Assembly: GCA_016647705.1 (NCBI GenBank)
Contig: CM028328.1
Coordinates: forward strand, 48,106,647-48,170,646
DNA from: Eucommia ulmoides
Lineage: Eukaryota; Streptophyta; Magnoliopsida; Garryales; Eucommiaceae
Reading direction: 5' to 3'
DNA: 64,000 bases
The notes under the pieces are model-generated. The model made no database searches. It saw only the letters and a program-made list of their open reading frames with translations, and was not told the DNA's origin. The position numbers and the translations under genes are program-made. Positions 43,701 through 56,343 of this stretch are shown here, in pieces. Position 1 is the stretch's first letter; the number at the start of each line of letters is the position of its first letter.

Positions 43701-44189
43701 TTTTTCCTTCTTTGGTGCTCAATGGTGGGCTTAAATGATTCCTTCATCAAGATTTTATGCATGCAAATAGTCGGGCTAATTCCCTTGATATCGAAAATAG
43801 ACCACGCAAATGTGGATTTATGCCATTTGAGGATACTAAGTAATTTGTTCTCTTCTACTTGAGTTAAATATGATGAGATGATGACCGGATCGGTTGCGTT
43901 CTCCCCCAAGAATGTATACAGAAGGTGATCTGGTAATTGCTTGAGAATCAACCCACTGTGAGGTGGATTTAAAGGATTGGGTGAGCTAACTTCATTATCA
44001 AGGGTCTTTACTTGAACTGAATCCACTACATCCTTGGGTACGGCTTTCAAAGATAGGACATAGTCCACAACACCTTCTTTCGTGGTTGAGCCTTTTTCAC
44101 CAAAATCCCCAATAGATAGGGAATTTGTGAGAATATGCTCCAATAGATCCTAATTCAAGTTTTCATGAAAGAATTCCCTAACGCATGAG

Positions 44190-44600
44190 TCCACTACTTC
44201 CACTTGATTTCATGTTGGGCATTTATCCGAAAACTTTATTGTATTAAAAATATTGAACTTTACTTCATCATCATTCACCCTCAATGTCAAGTTCCCATTG
44301 TGAACGTCAATCAATGCCTTCTTCGTGGACAGAAAAGGACTCCCAAGTATTACAGGAATCTCTCAGTCCTCCTCCATTTCTAACACGACCAAATCCACCG
44401 GAAATATGAATTGGTCTACCTTTACTAACACGTCTTCAATTATACCTTTAGGATAGGTCAATGAACAATCTGCCATTTGCTGAGAAATCGTAGTATTTCC
44501 AAGCCCCAACTTCTAATAAATGGATGATGACATTAGATTAATACTTACTTCTAGATCACAAAGCGCCTTCTAAAATTGAGATTTCCCAATAGTATACAGA
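44190..44600 (-). pseudogene. Protease region of F
   Basis: On the minus strand the active-site neighbourhood ('SINLMSSSIY'), 'MADCSLTYPKGIIEDVLVKV' and 'PVILGSPFLSTKKALIDV' match the retropepsin region of A. The linker to RT (43583-44143) also matches A ('SLSIGDFGEKGSTT', 'FAWSIFDIKGISPTICMHKI'). Confidence 0.75.
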
Positions 44601-44629
44601 ATAGTGAAGCTTCCGGGATCTTTCAACTT

Positions 44630-46510
44630 TTAAGGCAACTTCCGTTGAAGGATCGCACTACATTCCTCCATTAACTTGATGGTCTCATATTCCTCTAATT
44701 TCTTCTTCTTGGTCATGATATCCTTAAAAAACTTTCTATAATTGAGCATTTGTTCCAAGGCATTGGCAAACGGTATGTTGATATGGATTTTCTTAAAAAT
44801 ATCAAGTAATTTAGCAAATTGGGAATCCAATTTCTTATTTTGAAACTGTTGTGGATATGGTAAAGGCGGAGCGAGTATTAGTGGGTTGTCCGAAAATGAG
44901 ATTGAACCTGGATTCACCTGCAGGGCTTCTTTCTTCTCCTCAACTGGAATGGATTCATTTTCAACATTAATTTTATTCTTAGGCTCTTCCTCCATTGGCG
45001 TTGGTGCTTTTACTTCCTTTTTGCTCCGCAAGGTAATAGCCTTGCACTCCCTTGGGTTAGTCTTTGTATCACTTGGAAACTTCCCTGAGGTTTGCCCTTT
45101 TATAGCACTAGCAAGCTGACCAATTTGAGTTTCCAATGAATTCACAGTTAAATTGGTATTGGTGTACATTGTCTCAATATTTTCAAGCCTCGTCTTATGC
45201 TTGTTGAGTCGATAATGCATTTCTGGTATAACGTTTTGTGTTTCTTTCATGAATGAGTCGAGCATGTCTTCCAACGGTGGCTTATATATTTGCACTGGAT
45301 TTTGTTGTATACGACGATTTTGTTGTATCGGCTGATATCCTTGAAATTATGACGAGTACCCGAGAGGAGGTCACAACGTATTTTGATTGTTTGCATAAGA
45401 GAAATTCTCATGGTTCCGAATTTCGGGGCGGTAATGAGTTGGGATATTGTTAGTGGGCCTAAAGGTATAGGTCTGTTTAGTAACAAAATAGAATTCCTCA
45501 GACTCGCTATCAACCCCCGGTTGCGAAGTACTTGCCATATTTTCGCTTCTCGATTGGATGAAGCATCTGTGGTAGAGAAAGTGACTAGCTGCTCTGTGCG
45601 TTTTGACACCTGGGCCGACAAGGTACCAAGAGTATCAACCTTATGAATAGTGACTACTTTTCATCCCACATTTTACCTATTAGGCCATTGGTAGTTGTTG
45701 GCCGCCATCTCTTCCAAAAGTGCATGAGCCTCTTTCGGAATTTTAGATAACAAAGAACCTCCCGACGCAACATCCACAATTGTTCTTGTCTATCCATCCA
45801 ACTTGTTATAGAAGAGTTGGGTTTGAAACCAATCTTGTTACCCTTGTTGGGGGCACTTTCTCAATAAGTCCTTGAACTTCTCCCATGCCTCGAAGAGTGG
45901 CTCATCATCTCATTGGCAAAATTAAACAATATCGCCTCTCAACTGTGATATCTTCGAAGGTGAAAAGAACTTAGTGAGAAACCATTGTGCTAGTTCCTCC
46001 TAAGTCGAGATGCTCCCCGATTGGACTGACTGAAACCAACCCCTTGCTTTATCTCGAATGGAAAATGAGAATAACTTCAGCCGGAGCACATCTTTTGCGA
46101 CTCAATTTATCTTCACCGTATCACAAATCTCCAAGAATGTTGCTAGTGGATATTGGGATCTTCATGAAGATTCCTGCCATATTGGTTTTGCTGAACCATG
46201 TTGATTATGGTGGGTTTAAAATAGAAATTGTTTTCTTGGATCAACTGCCTTTGAATCCCAGAATAGTTGTCAAACATGATGGGTTGATAGTAGTCCCTAA
46301 GGACCCATTGTTGAACGTTTGATATCGGTGGCTGTTGCGGTAGCAGCTGAGGTACCGGCGGTTGTCATGGCATATGATCATCACCATCATTGGCCATGCC
46401 TTGAGTTCGGTTTCTCCTCTCTCTCCTTAGTCTCCTCAATGTACGTTCAATCTTAGGATCAAGAGTTAAGAATTCCAAACTTTGGCTACGTCGCATACAC
46501 TGTTTGTCAA
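44630..46510 (-). pseudogene. gag region of F
   Basis: Minus-strand blocks: N-terminal gag domain (about 45850-46200, matching 'RDKARGWFQSV...' of the family), the stretch equivalent to 'LLEEMAANNYQW' (about 45690-45720), a coiled coil 'MHYRLNKHKTRLENIETMYT...LETQIGQLASAIKG' and the tail 'SGKFPSDTKTNPRECKAITL'. These parallel A. It has several breaks. Confidence 0.8.
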
Positions 46511-46629
46511 CACAACAAATGAAAATGATTTAAACAAAAACAAAATAAAACAAAAAAAAAACAAAAAAAAATGTCAAGATTAATATTGAACTACTTGGTA
46601 GTAATATCAACTAAATCACTACTCTAAGT

Positions 46630-46646
46630 CCCCAGCAACGGTGCCA
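46630..46646 (-). other. Primer binding site of F
   Basis: On the minus strand TGGCACCGTTGCTGGGG, tRNA-Asp type with small changes, next to the 5' LTR end at 46653. Confidence 0.85.
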
Positions 46647-46652
46647 AAAAAT

Positions 46653-48048
46653 TGTTTGCTATATTTTAATGCTTTGATTTTTCTCGCAAGTGCACGAGGT
46701 CAAGTTTTAATAATGTGGATCCAAAGATCGAGTGTCGTCCACTGAGATTTGTCATAGGATTAGTTAAGTACTACAATTGATATAGCTTAATATTATCTAG
46801 ATGTTTCAAGATTTGAAATGTGTTTTCTAATTGAAAACTAATTAAATCTAAAAAATTGGGTTTAATTCTATGAAAATGGATTACATAGGGATTAATTTCG
46901 TTCATGAGTACATGTTTTATTTAGTTTAGTTTACATTAACGATATTCAATCTATCCGACAATCTAGGTATCGTAAACTTACTCACTACCTTTTCTGAGTG
47001 TAACGTGAGCGAATATGCACTCGTGTCAATACCGATATCCCTATCTAGCATCTAAATGAGTACATAAGTCTTGAACCAACCTCATGGATTGCACACATTC
47101 TAATAATCTCCCGAAACATTAGAACGTCATGTTGTGTTTAACCGTAGTCCAAATCCGGGGTTACCTCTCTCAAGTGTCAAACCCTGTATTTTCAAACCAA
47201 CCATAATACCATACAAATCATACTATGAATGCAATAAAATGGTAAACATCATTGGATATAGATGAACAACCATTATCGAAACATGGATTCACTCAATCAT
47301 TCATGTTCATGAACTAATCAATCCCTAGATAACAACTACTTAGCCACACATGATCATAGCCAAATATTCATTAAAACATGAGAATAACATCACCATTAAA
47401 TACACAAAGTTTAGAAACAAAGATAATAAACAAAGAAGGAATGGAAAATCTGTAAAGTGGATAGTTCCACTTTCGCAAAAACCGCTTCGAGATAGTTTTC
47501 TCTTCTTCTAATGAGCTCTCCTCTTGGTAGGTCTGATCTAGGGCTTTTATTAAGTGAAAAAATGTCCAAATAAAGGTATGGAATGGGTGGTTACAAATAT
47601 AGTTCGAAAATATACTAAAAATATCTGAAAAGATCTATGCTAGCTGTTGCTTGATCACTGCAGCGATGGGAGGTCAGTAGGGCTTCTTCCATTTTATTGT
47701 TGTAGCAATGAAGGCTATCGTTGTAGCGGTGGTTGAGCAGAAGGTCCATTGACCTTTAATTGCTACATCGATGATGGCCATCGCTGTAGGGATTAAGGGC
47801 CAGTGGCCTTATGATATTGGCTCTGCAGCAATTGGTTTCATCGCTGTAGCGGTAAGGCTGCAGGATCCAATTTTGGATCTTTTTCAATGTTTCTCCACCG
47901 ATGTCCTACCGATTTGCTCAATTTTCAACAGTTTTCATCCCTACACCTGATTTACATAAAAACAAATAAAAATAATTTAAAACACTACAAGAACACTAAA
48001 AAACTAACAAATTCGATTTGGAAATATATAGATAAATTCAACATATTA
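46653..48048 (-). repeat. 5' LTR of F
   Basis: 1396 bp. It is the partner of 35844-37137 and has its palindrome array at about 47640-47870 (ATCGCTGCAGCGATG-type, GCTGTAGCGGT). Its outer end (AATATGTTGAATTTATC on minus) is worn. D resumes at 48049. Confidence 0.85.
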
Positions 48049-48707
48049 GTAGCTTGTTGTATCTTACTGCTATTAGACATTATATTATGTTTAGTGTTTA
48101 CTTGTATGCGAGATTTCAGTCTTGTCCTAAAGAATTGCATTTAAGTGCAGTTAAGTGGATCTTTCGCTATTTGAAAGGGATAAATAACCTAGGATTATGG
48201 TATCCTAGGGGGATTGACTTCAAGTTAAGTAGTTACTCCAACGCTGATTTTGCTGGATTCAAAGTTAAGCGAAAAAGCGCAAGCAGGTCATATCACTTTT
48301 TAGGAAATGCCTTAGTTTCTTTGTCTAGCAAGAAAAATAATTCTATAGTCTTATCCACTATTGAGGCTGAGTATATGGCGACTGGGAATTGTTGCATTCA
48401 AATTTTATATATTAAGAAACAATTGAATGATTTTGGAGTGTGTATGGAGGAAGTCCCGATTTATTGTAATAATAAAAGTGCTATATGTTTAAGTAAGAAT
48501 CTAGCACAACACTCATGAACTAAGCATATAGAAATTAGATATCGTTTCATTCGTGATCACATTAAAAAAAGGGACGTTATTATTGAATATATTGATACCT
48601 CTAATTAGCTTGCCGATATATTTTCTAAACCTTTAGCGGAAGATCATTTTATGAAAATTATTCGAGGTTTAGGTATGGCTAGGCATAATGATACTTGCCT
48701 AGAGTGA
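48049..48707 (+). pseudogene. Ty1/copia piece of D (end of RT and RNase H)
   Basis: Blocks 'LLYLTAIRHYIMFSVYL', 'HLSAVKWIFRYLKG', 'YSNADFAGFKVKRKSASRSY', 'VLSTIEAEYMATGNCCIQIL', 'YCNNKSAICLSKN' and 'LADIFSKPLAEDHFMKII' are the classical copia RNase H end. It is a fossil with a few breaks. Confidence 0.9.
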
Positions 48708-48864
48708 TGTTTTGGGTGAATTAATGATATTATGCTTATGTTGAATATCTATTGAATTATCTTCATGTTTGTGCTTAAATGAGTTATATACCCATCCTCA
48801 GATTTAGGGGGAGTGTGGTTACATATTTGTTTTGACGAAAAGATCAAAGTTAATTATCATCATG

Positions 48865-48880
48865 AAAAAGGGGGAGATTT
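48865..48880 (+). other. Polypurine tract of D
   Basis: AAAAAGGGGGAGATTT, typical of SIRE/Maximus copia elements, stands directly before TGATCCCAAAGTTTTGATG, the proposed start of the 3' LTR at 48882. Confidence 0.75.
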
Positions 48881-48881
48881 T

Positions 48882-51432
48882 TGATCCCAAAGTTTTGATG
48901 AACAATTAAAGGTTGATATTTTTGGTGGAACTAATATGTTTGTTGAGTGTTTCTGTAAAAGAGTTCTATTTAAAGGTTGAATTGCGAGGAAATTATAAAG
49001 GGTACAAAGATGAACATTGAAGAAATAAAAAGTATTGAAGATCCGAAAGAAATTAGCTGAAAATAACTCAATAACTTTTATACTCGTAATGCAACCCGAA
49101 TTAGGATCACACACAACACTATTAAATGAATTATATTTTTGTGTGTTTGATTTGATGAATTTTAGAGTTAATTGAGTTAATCAAGAAAAACAATCAGTTA
49201 ATGGGTTTAAATGTGTACTTTTGGAGCTGAAATAAGTAAGAAAGGGACTAATCAGCATCAACATGTCAACTAATCCGAGGAGGACGGGTCAATTGATTGA
49301 AATAGTGAGGATTTAGAGAAAATTGGAGAGATTCTGCATCGTTTAGTTAACCAAACAGGAGAGGATTGTCAACAAATGGGTGTAGGCAGATGGAAGGTGA
49401 AACTTTCTAAATCGATCGGTTAACCGATTGTGGGTCAATCGGTCAACCAACTGTGATGTTGGTTTGGCTTGGTGGTAGTGCGTAGATACATCGCTACTTT
49501 CACGGCAAGTGTACGGATCAAGTTTTAGTATAATGGAAATAGTAGGGGTTGTTGTATCCACAGAGATTGGTTGAGATTATTGTTCAATACTGCAATTATC
49601 ATAACCTAACTTTATTTAGGCGATAAAAATGGAGTTTATAATTAATAAATACTAAACTAGAATATTAATTTATCTAATTATACGATATTAATATATTGAG
49701 ATATTTAGGGGAATTGATTATCTAGGGATTAATTTCATTTACTTAAATGTGTTTGATTTTGTTTAGTTTACATTAATGGTGTTCGACTTATCTGACAATC
49801 TCTGTATCGTAAACTCGTTCACTCCCTCTCTCGAGTGTAAAGCGAGCGAATATGTGACTTCACGTTGATGCCAAAGTCCCCCTCGAGCGTCTTTTAGAAC
49901 ACATAGTCACATGAGTCTTACCCCAATGTCATGGATTGCACACTTTCTAACTTACTCCTAGGTTATTAGATCGTCATGTTGTGTTTAAACCCTAGTTCGA
50001 ATTCGGGATTACCTCTCTCGAGTGTCAAACCTTGTATTCTCAATATATCTAAACGAGCATATAAATGAAGAATAATGGTAAACACAATCAAATAACGAAA
50101 AACAACCATTAACGAAACACCGATTTCAAATAAACCACATATTAATAAATTATATTAATCCCTAGAAAATATCCATTTAGCTAATGGCCATAACCATATA
50201 TACAATGAAAAACGAGCTAAACATGTTAAAACAAGCTACCAAAGTTAAGAAAATAAAGAAAGAAACGAAGGAACTTAGCCGTATTCCAAAGATCCACCGC
50301 TAAAACCATTCTGAGATCGTTTCTCCTTATTTGCTTTGTGTTATTCTTGTTCGGATTTGGTTGAGCACTCCCCCAAAACACTCTCAAATGTATTCTAAAC
50401 CTATATGAGCTATTCTCTTTGAAAATGGAGTAGAAGAGAGGATAAGGTGGGAACTAAATATCTAAAAATATCTAAATTGCAATTTACAGTTGCAGGGGTC
50501 ACCGCTGCGGTGGTGGACATGTCGGCAGGGTCACTGCTGCGGTGGTGGCTTATCGCTGTGGCGGTGGAATAGTAGGCAAACTCTCTAGACTTTCATTGCT
50601 GCGATGGTGGCCTGACCGCTGCGGCGGTGAGATTTCTACATTCCAGTATTTTTACTGCTGCAGCAGTTGATGCAGGCTTCTGAATAATGCATTTTTGCTT
50701 ATTTTTCCACCATTCTTCCACTGACTTGCTCCGATTAGCTTGATTTTCAATTGGTTTAGCTCATTTTTCACCCCAAACACCTGATTTGTACAAAAAATAA
50801 AATAAAAGCTAATTAAAACATAACATAACACAATAAAAATACTCGAAAACTATCAAAACTGGCTTGGGAATATATAGACAAATTACCCCTATCACTTGGA
50901 AAACATCCAAAATCAATTGGTCAACCGACCGTGGGAGGTTCGGTCAACCAACTGCCTGTATAGGTTTGCTTGGCTTACACATTGAATTGATCGGTCAACC
51001 AACTGGGTAAGGTTCGGTCAACTGAAACATTTGGTTGAGATTTCTAGGATTTTAAGGTTTTGGTCAAAAACTAGCCGTTACTAACCGTTTTTTGACAATT
51101 CCAATAGAGTATTTCAGGGGATTTGAAACTAGTAAACATATGGTATATCTATTTTGATATCTTTATTAATTTGGTACATATAATTAAATGAAAAACACTA
51201 GAATTCAAAAGATATGATATATGGGGTCTATAGGTGCCTTTTAGAGGCCTATTATTTGAAAACTAGTAATTAGAAGACTTGTTCTAAATCTGTTTAAATA
51301 GACCTGAGAATATAGATCAAAATATATCAAGAACTATCTATTTATACACTTTTATGAGACTTATCATTCTGCTGAGATTATTTCGAGAGAGATTTTTCCA
51401 ATCAAAGTTCTTGAACTAAAAAGCTGTTGAAT
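48882..51432 (+). repeat. 3' LTR of D (split by solo LTR L, right end lost at H)
   Basis: The two parts, 48882-49472 and 50895-51432, flank solo LTR L. Both carry repeats of CGGTCAACCAACTG and the perfect palindrome ATCGGTTAACCGAT (49415-49428). Such 'CGGT(C/T)AACCGA' repeats are common in SIRE-type LTRs. A TATA-like 'TCTATTTATACAC' is near 51336. The sequence changes to the H repeat at about 51433 without a visible LTR end. Confidence 0.7.
49473..50894 (-). mobile_element. Solo LTR 'L' (E2-like family)
   Basis: 1422 bp with target duplication CTTGG (49468-49472 and 50895-50899). On the minus strand it starts TGATAGGGGTAATTTGTC and ends CACTACCA. Its length and layout match the LTR of E2 (1423 bp). 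The palindrome-like array at about 50490-50660 uses CACCGCTGCGGTGG-type motifs. It sits inside the 3' LTR of D. Confidence 0.9.
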
Positions 51433-54055
51433 TGATTATCAGTTAGTTTTGGTTACACACAAACCTGAATCATAACCTTAAATTGTACCTTGGATTTGGT
51501 CGAGAATCTCAAACGAACTTGTTTGCTTTGATTAGTTTAGTGTTTGTGTGCGACTTAAAAATTAAAAAGAAATACCATATACTTATGCCAGTGCTACTTG
51601 TAACTAAGGAAAATGGGAATGTTTCTGAAGAAGAATCACACATATCCATGAAGGAATATAGGCCCTCATTTTATCCCAATGTTTTAGCTATAAGGGTCGT
51701 CGGTGTAGTATATAGTATATATGTGTATATATGTGTTTTGTTTAGTTATATAGAAAAGCAATACGATGTTCATGGGGGGGATCGTATATACTATGTACAA
51801 CTCATGGCGTGAATAGTTATTTTTTTGAATCCTCACGTTTTCTTAACACATTGTTGGATGATTTGACATTTTTTAATGTCTTGGCATGTTCTTGAATTCT
51901 CTTGAATGTTTTTTGAACGTTCTTGAGATGCTTGGAATGTTTTTTTTTTTGTATGATTTGACCTTAATTTGGTTATTATAATTGAGATTAGGTGTTTGTT
52001 TGATGTTCTTGATGAAATTGAAACCTTGTTCGGTTGTTTTAGTGTTTGTTTTGTTCTTTTATGGATTTTATGTGTTATGAATATGAAAGTAAGTGTACTA
52101 TCTACATGATCTTATTGTATACAAATCAATATATACCAAATCAACCAATAATGATAGGGGTTTTGATAGGAACATACCTACTAGGGGATGTGGTCTTCCC
52201 TAAGTGTTTTCCCTCTTCTCCTCCATGATCTTCTTGGTCGATGGTTGGCCAGTGGTTGATCAGTGGTCGTCGGTTCTTCGAGTTCTTAGCCAAGAACCCA
52301 AGAACAATAACTTAGTTATTGGATGTGGTCGTCCCCAAGTAGATAACCTCATTTCTCTCCTTGCTCCTTTTGGCTGGATGTTAATCGGTGATGGTCAATC
52401 CTTGAAGTTATTGTTCTAAGAAATCCAAGAACACCTTCCACGACTAGATTTCGGAAGAATAACGATGTGTTATTTAACAAATCCGCTTGAGAGGCCTAGG
52501 ACCCGAGATAGTTGCTCGAGTTTAGAGAAAGAAGTTAGGTCTTCAAGATTTGACAAAAATAAGAAGATGACCCCTCTATTTATAGGCCCTAGGATTGCAC
52601 ATTGGCCAATGCACAGGAAACACCAGGTTTTCCCTTAGGCGGTGTTTGACCTAGGGGGCTTGTGGCCTTGTTTTGGTTTAGTTTGGCTTAGAATGAATTT
52701 AGGGGAGAAGGTTGGATTGTCAAAGATTTGGTAATCATTGGAAATCATTACCAATGATTTCCAATCATTACCTCTCCACCAATGAAATTCCTTGCACATG
52801 GTGTATTTATGACTTGATGGGATGGATCTGGTTTGGTTTAGGGGCTAAATACCGATTAAATCCTACATTTTGGTTTGGTTATCATAAATGAATCCAAGGT
52901 GGATTGTACCTAGTCCTTAGGTGTCACTTTGCATTTAATGCGAAGTGATGATTCATAACTTGGAGGCCACACATTCGGTTCATTTAAGATGGAATCAGGT
53001 GAACTTTCCTTGTAATCGTCAATTGGTTTCCAAGTTACCTAGTTACCCTTAGATATTTTTTTGAAAATATCTTGATCCTTTTAACCTAGCAATGCCATGT
53101 CATCCTAAGAATTTAATGCTTGATGGGATGTGCATTTAATGCATTGCTTGGAGGCTATTCATCCGGTTTGGTTTTAATAACAGGTTATCACGATTCAAGG
53201 CTTTTGTTTGATTTCTAAGATATTTTGCCTAAAATATCAAGGTACATTGAATGTGGTATTGACATGTCATCCCAAGCATTTAATGATTCATGGGATAGGC
53301 ATTCAATTCTCATTGAATTCCTTACTTTGGTGGCGAACCGAATCGATTTAGTTTCGATAACTATTGGTTGCACCGTAAGTGTCTTGGTTCCCTTCCTTTT
53401 CCATTTGGTAGAAAACTTATATGAAGGCTCCTTTGTCATTATTTGGCTTGGTTTGTGGGCCTTGAATTATGGCTAGGCTCTTGATTGTTTATCCTAGGGT
53501 GGTTTGTCAAGTCTACTTAGATTTGGTGAAAATCCAAGTCAAACCCAATCCTTAAATCACCTTGTGATTTATGGATTTTTTACGAACTTTCCAATAATTG
53601 TTTAAGGTGCCTTGGATTGTTTCTTGGTAATTTGTGATATGGTATGCAATAGATAAGCAATTGTTTTTGGTGTTAAATTTGACAAGATCCGGGGGTTGTA
53701 AATTTTCAAGTTCGGGATGTGTTATTGAGTTAATTGTTTGAAATGTACTTTAATTTAAGGGTAATGAATAAGATTTATATATATTGAATATGATTTTTTG
53801 AAAATCAGACCTTTGTAAATTCATTTTAGATCTCCTTAAATCATAGGAATTTCGAGTTTGACCTGAAATTTTTGCTTACCCGTATTTTGTCAAATTCAAC
53901 ATTTTTCTAGTTTTTGTCATAGTTTTTGGTTGTTTTGTACATTGCATGGTGTGATCTTAGGTAGAAAGTTATTCCTTTTAAACCTGAGTTTAAAGATTAT
54001 TTGAACTTATACTTGATTCGATACTGATTGGGCATGACAAAATGTGGTGTTTACA
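51433..54055 (-). repeat. H LTR copy 1
   Basis: It aligns with 57151-62217 throughout, for example 'gttgatagg aacatacct', 'tttataggccct' and 'ggtaatcattggaaatcatt'. On the minus strand it starts TGTAAACACCACATTTTG. Its left edge (minus-strand 3' side) meets D's LTR. A poly-T run (54070-54092) lies just outside the right edge. No protein-coding content is recognised; short ORFs here have no family resemblance. Confidence 0.6.
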
Positions 54056-56342
54056 CCATCGCGGGGGTGGTTTTTTTTTTTTTTTTTTTTTGAGTTGCGT
54101 GTTATTTTAATTTTGGTTTATACCACATCCGGAAAAAATCCCCAATATAATCTGCTGCATGATGGACTTGATCATCGGGGGGCTCACCGATAGGATAGTC
54201 CCCATTTTGTGGAAGCTAGGTTATCTTCGAGATTGGGTTCAGATGTTGTAGGAACACACTGATACAATCGTTGTTCGGACTGGTCACCGAACAATTGTCT
54301 CAAATATTTATCTTGATAGCATGGACCTTCAATTAATACCAATATTGGGATTATAAGGTTGCGTTCCTTACATTTCACTTCATGTTTTACAACATTTGAG
54401 AGAAGGCTATGAAGTGGTCTTCTTTAGACTTCAAAAACTCCTTGTAAGATGTTGAGGATTTTGCTCAGTGGAAGTTATATCGACTAAATGCTAACCCCAT
54501 AGATCAGTTTGAGCGTCCGGTCATAAATGCGACATATTCAGCATGGATCCAGTCGTAGATATAACCTCCAAGCAATAGAATTTTGAATACAACCTTCACA
54601 AAGTCATCATTTGAGACACGGATTTTGTCTCCTCAAGGTAATCAGAAGAAGATGAGGAGACAAGATGTTGTTATGGCTCAGTAAAAGAAACACATTCGTT
54701 ATCTTGAAATTGATTTGGATCTCTTGAAGTGTTTGCTCCCTCTAAAGAGGTCATTCTCGCTGGCACCTTAACCTCTTTTTGAATCCCAACCATTCTTCTA
54801 AAATTGGGGCCTCTTATGCCTACCCTTGAGATTAGTTATCTTTCCAAGCTCAAGGGGATACTCTGTCACGAACTTAAACTTTTGATAAAATACATGGTGT
54901 CTTCACTCAAACATTTTGAAATATCAATATTTTTAATTTTCAAGTAGTCAAATTGCTTATTCAAAATTTAATGTACTAAGAATGATTTGAGTTGTGATAA
55001 TATAGTTTCAAAGCTAATCTAGAACAAAATCCAAAAGGGACATAAATAGAAATGATTTATCTCACCCAAATACTGTTGAGATTCTACAATTGTGTGAGAA
55101 AATTGGAACGGGGAACCAAGGCTTGATGTGAAATCATTAAATATGTTCTAACTAAAGGACTATAGGAGATTCAAAAGTGAATACAACCATAAAATTTCAA
55201 TCAATCTAAAGAAGCCATGAAACAACCCAAGCCATTGAAAAAATCAAGGAATTTAGAAGCTAAAAAATCAATTGATCCACAAGAATTATAATACAAACTT
55301 CCCTTCGGTCAAAAGCGTCATCAAAGATATAGTTTCATTCACAAGGTGAAGATAGACAAACTAAATTTACTACCAAAGAGGATTGTATCCAAGATGGAAA
55401 AAGTTTTCAACAAACACCTCGAGATAGGTTCATTTGTGTTTACACTTTTATGTTTAAAGGGAAAAAAGAAAAATAAAAAGAAAAAAAAAATAAGCACGAA
55501 GAGGGGTTATTGGATCGAGAACTTGAGGAGTTCGAGTGTTAAGCCGTAGGAGGGTCTTAATACCTAATAACTTGGGCCAACTGGACTATGATCATTGTCC
55601 AAAGCTCGCTACATAAATTGCTTAAAATTTCATGATGCTACTCAATTTGAGTATGTAAAACAAAAAAAAGAAAAAAAAAAAAAAAAGAAAAAAAAAAAAG
55701 AGGAAAAAAAAATTAAAGGAAAAGAAAAAAAAAGAAAAAAAGAAAAGAAAATGAAAGAACAATGTGAATTATAGAAAGATTGATCCTAGTATTTCTTAAC
55801 ATTGAACAATCAAAATTTTGATTCAAACTTAATCAGCTATACAAGATGATTATTTATTTTCTATTTTTTTAAGAAACCATCTCGAGTAGGATTAGAAAAT
55901 ATTATGCTGAAAAAGAAGAAAGGTGCGAAAGAAAATTGCTCACTCTAGGAGTCTCCCAAAACATATAGGGTCAAGTCTCCTCTAACAATGATATTAGTCA
56001 GGGCCAGACATTAGAACTTGATGGATTTTAGACGGTTAAATACATAGCTCAGAATTGTGGACAATGAACTAGAATACCAGTAGAAATCATATTATCATAC
56101 TCAGATCAATCTAATCCATAAAGTTTTCTAAATAAAAAGATGCTTGATCATTTTAAATGACGTACCCGAATTTCGATAGTAGAAGAAGTAGAGAATCGGG
56201 AAGAGGATGAAAATAAGTTTCATCCATTCTGCTTTAAGTCATCCAAATTAATTCATTTTGAAAATGATTTTTGAAGGGCTTGTCTAGGAGCCGATTTTGA
56301 AAAACTTCTTCTGCCAAGATTTTTGTTAAAAACGGAGTCGCC
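54056..56342. other. Unassigned stretch between H LTR copies
   Basis: About 2.3 kb with no long ORF. A weak resemblance to the C-terminal part of a Ty3/gypsy integrase can be read on the plus strand at 55345-55450 ('KIDKLNLLPKR...KVFNKHLEIGSFVF'), but that strand disagrees with the proposed minus sense of H. I leave it unassigned. 55656-55752 is an almost pure A/G tract. The rest shows nothing I recognise. Confidence 0.5.
55656..55752. repeat. Purine-only low-complexity tract
   Basis: Nearly 100 bp of A with scattered G on the plus strand, only two or three bases being T. A smaller A/G-rich tract precedes it at 55460-55492. Confidence 0.9.
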
Positions 56343-56343
56343 A
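56333..56343 (-). other. Possible PBS of H (tRNA-Arg-like)
   Basis: On the minus strand TGGCGACTCCG followed by TTTTTAACAAAAATC. Ogre-type elements use a TGGCGACTC-beginning site. It is only 11 bases, so the call depends on the context. Confidence 0.4.

Larger units (their letters stand above)
35787..48048 (-). mobile_element. Element 'F': minus-strand Athila-type Ty3/gypsy, broken
   Basis: Read on the minus strand: 5' LTR (48048-46653), PBS (46646-46630), gag, protease, RT-RNase H, integrase, env-position ORF, 3' non-coding region, PPT (37152-37138), 3' LTR (37137-35844). A second PBS and about 45 bp of internal sequence follow beyond the 3' LTR (35843-35787). Its ORFs match A in order and type. 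No clean target duplication is visible. The LTRs differ by about 10% by eye, so it is older than A. Gag-pol has ten or more breaks. Confidence 0.88.
22042..51432 (+). mobile_element. Element 'D': Ty1/copia (SIRE/Maximus-like), oldest host of the nest
   Basis: D is recognisable in five pieces between other elements: 22042-22788 (integrase), 32386-32626 (end of integrase), 35306-35790 (linker and start of RT), 48049-49472 (end of RT, RNase H, PPT, start of 3' LTR) and 50895-51432 (rest of the LTR). The copia order of integrase before RT is clear. The SIRE/Maximus placing rests on the RNase H wording ('STIEAEYMA', 'TKHIEIRYRFIRDHI', 'LADIFSKPL') and a AAAAAGGGGGAGATTT PPT. It is heavily broken. 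Its 5' part lies left of the window beyond B. It must predate B, E2, K, F and L. Confidence 0.85.

Noticed and set aside
51433-54055. H copy 1 as a plus-strand LTR with TGATTATCAGTTAG as its start
   Set aside because: It is possible from the ends alone, but no PPT precedes 57151 in copy 2, and the purine tract, PBS-like site and repeat sense all favour the minus strand.
55345-55549. Possible Ty3/gypsy integrase C-terminus on the plus strand
   Set aside because: The resemblance is limited to a few residues ('DKLNLLPKR', 'KVFNKH'), and the strand conflicts with the other signs in H. Kept only as a remark.
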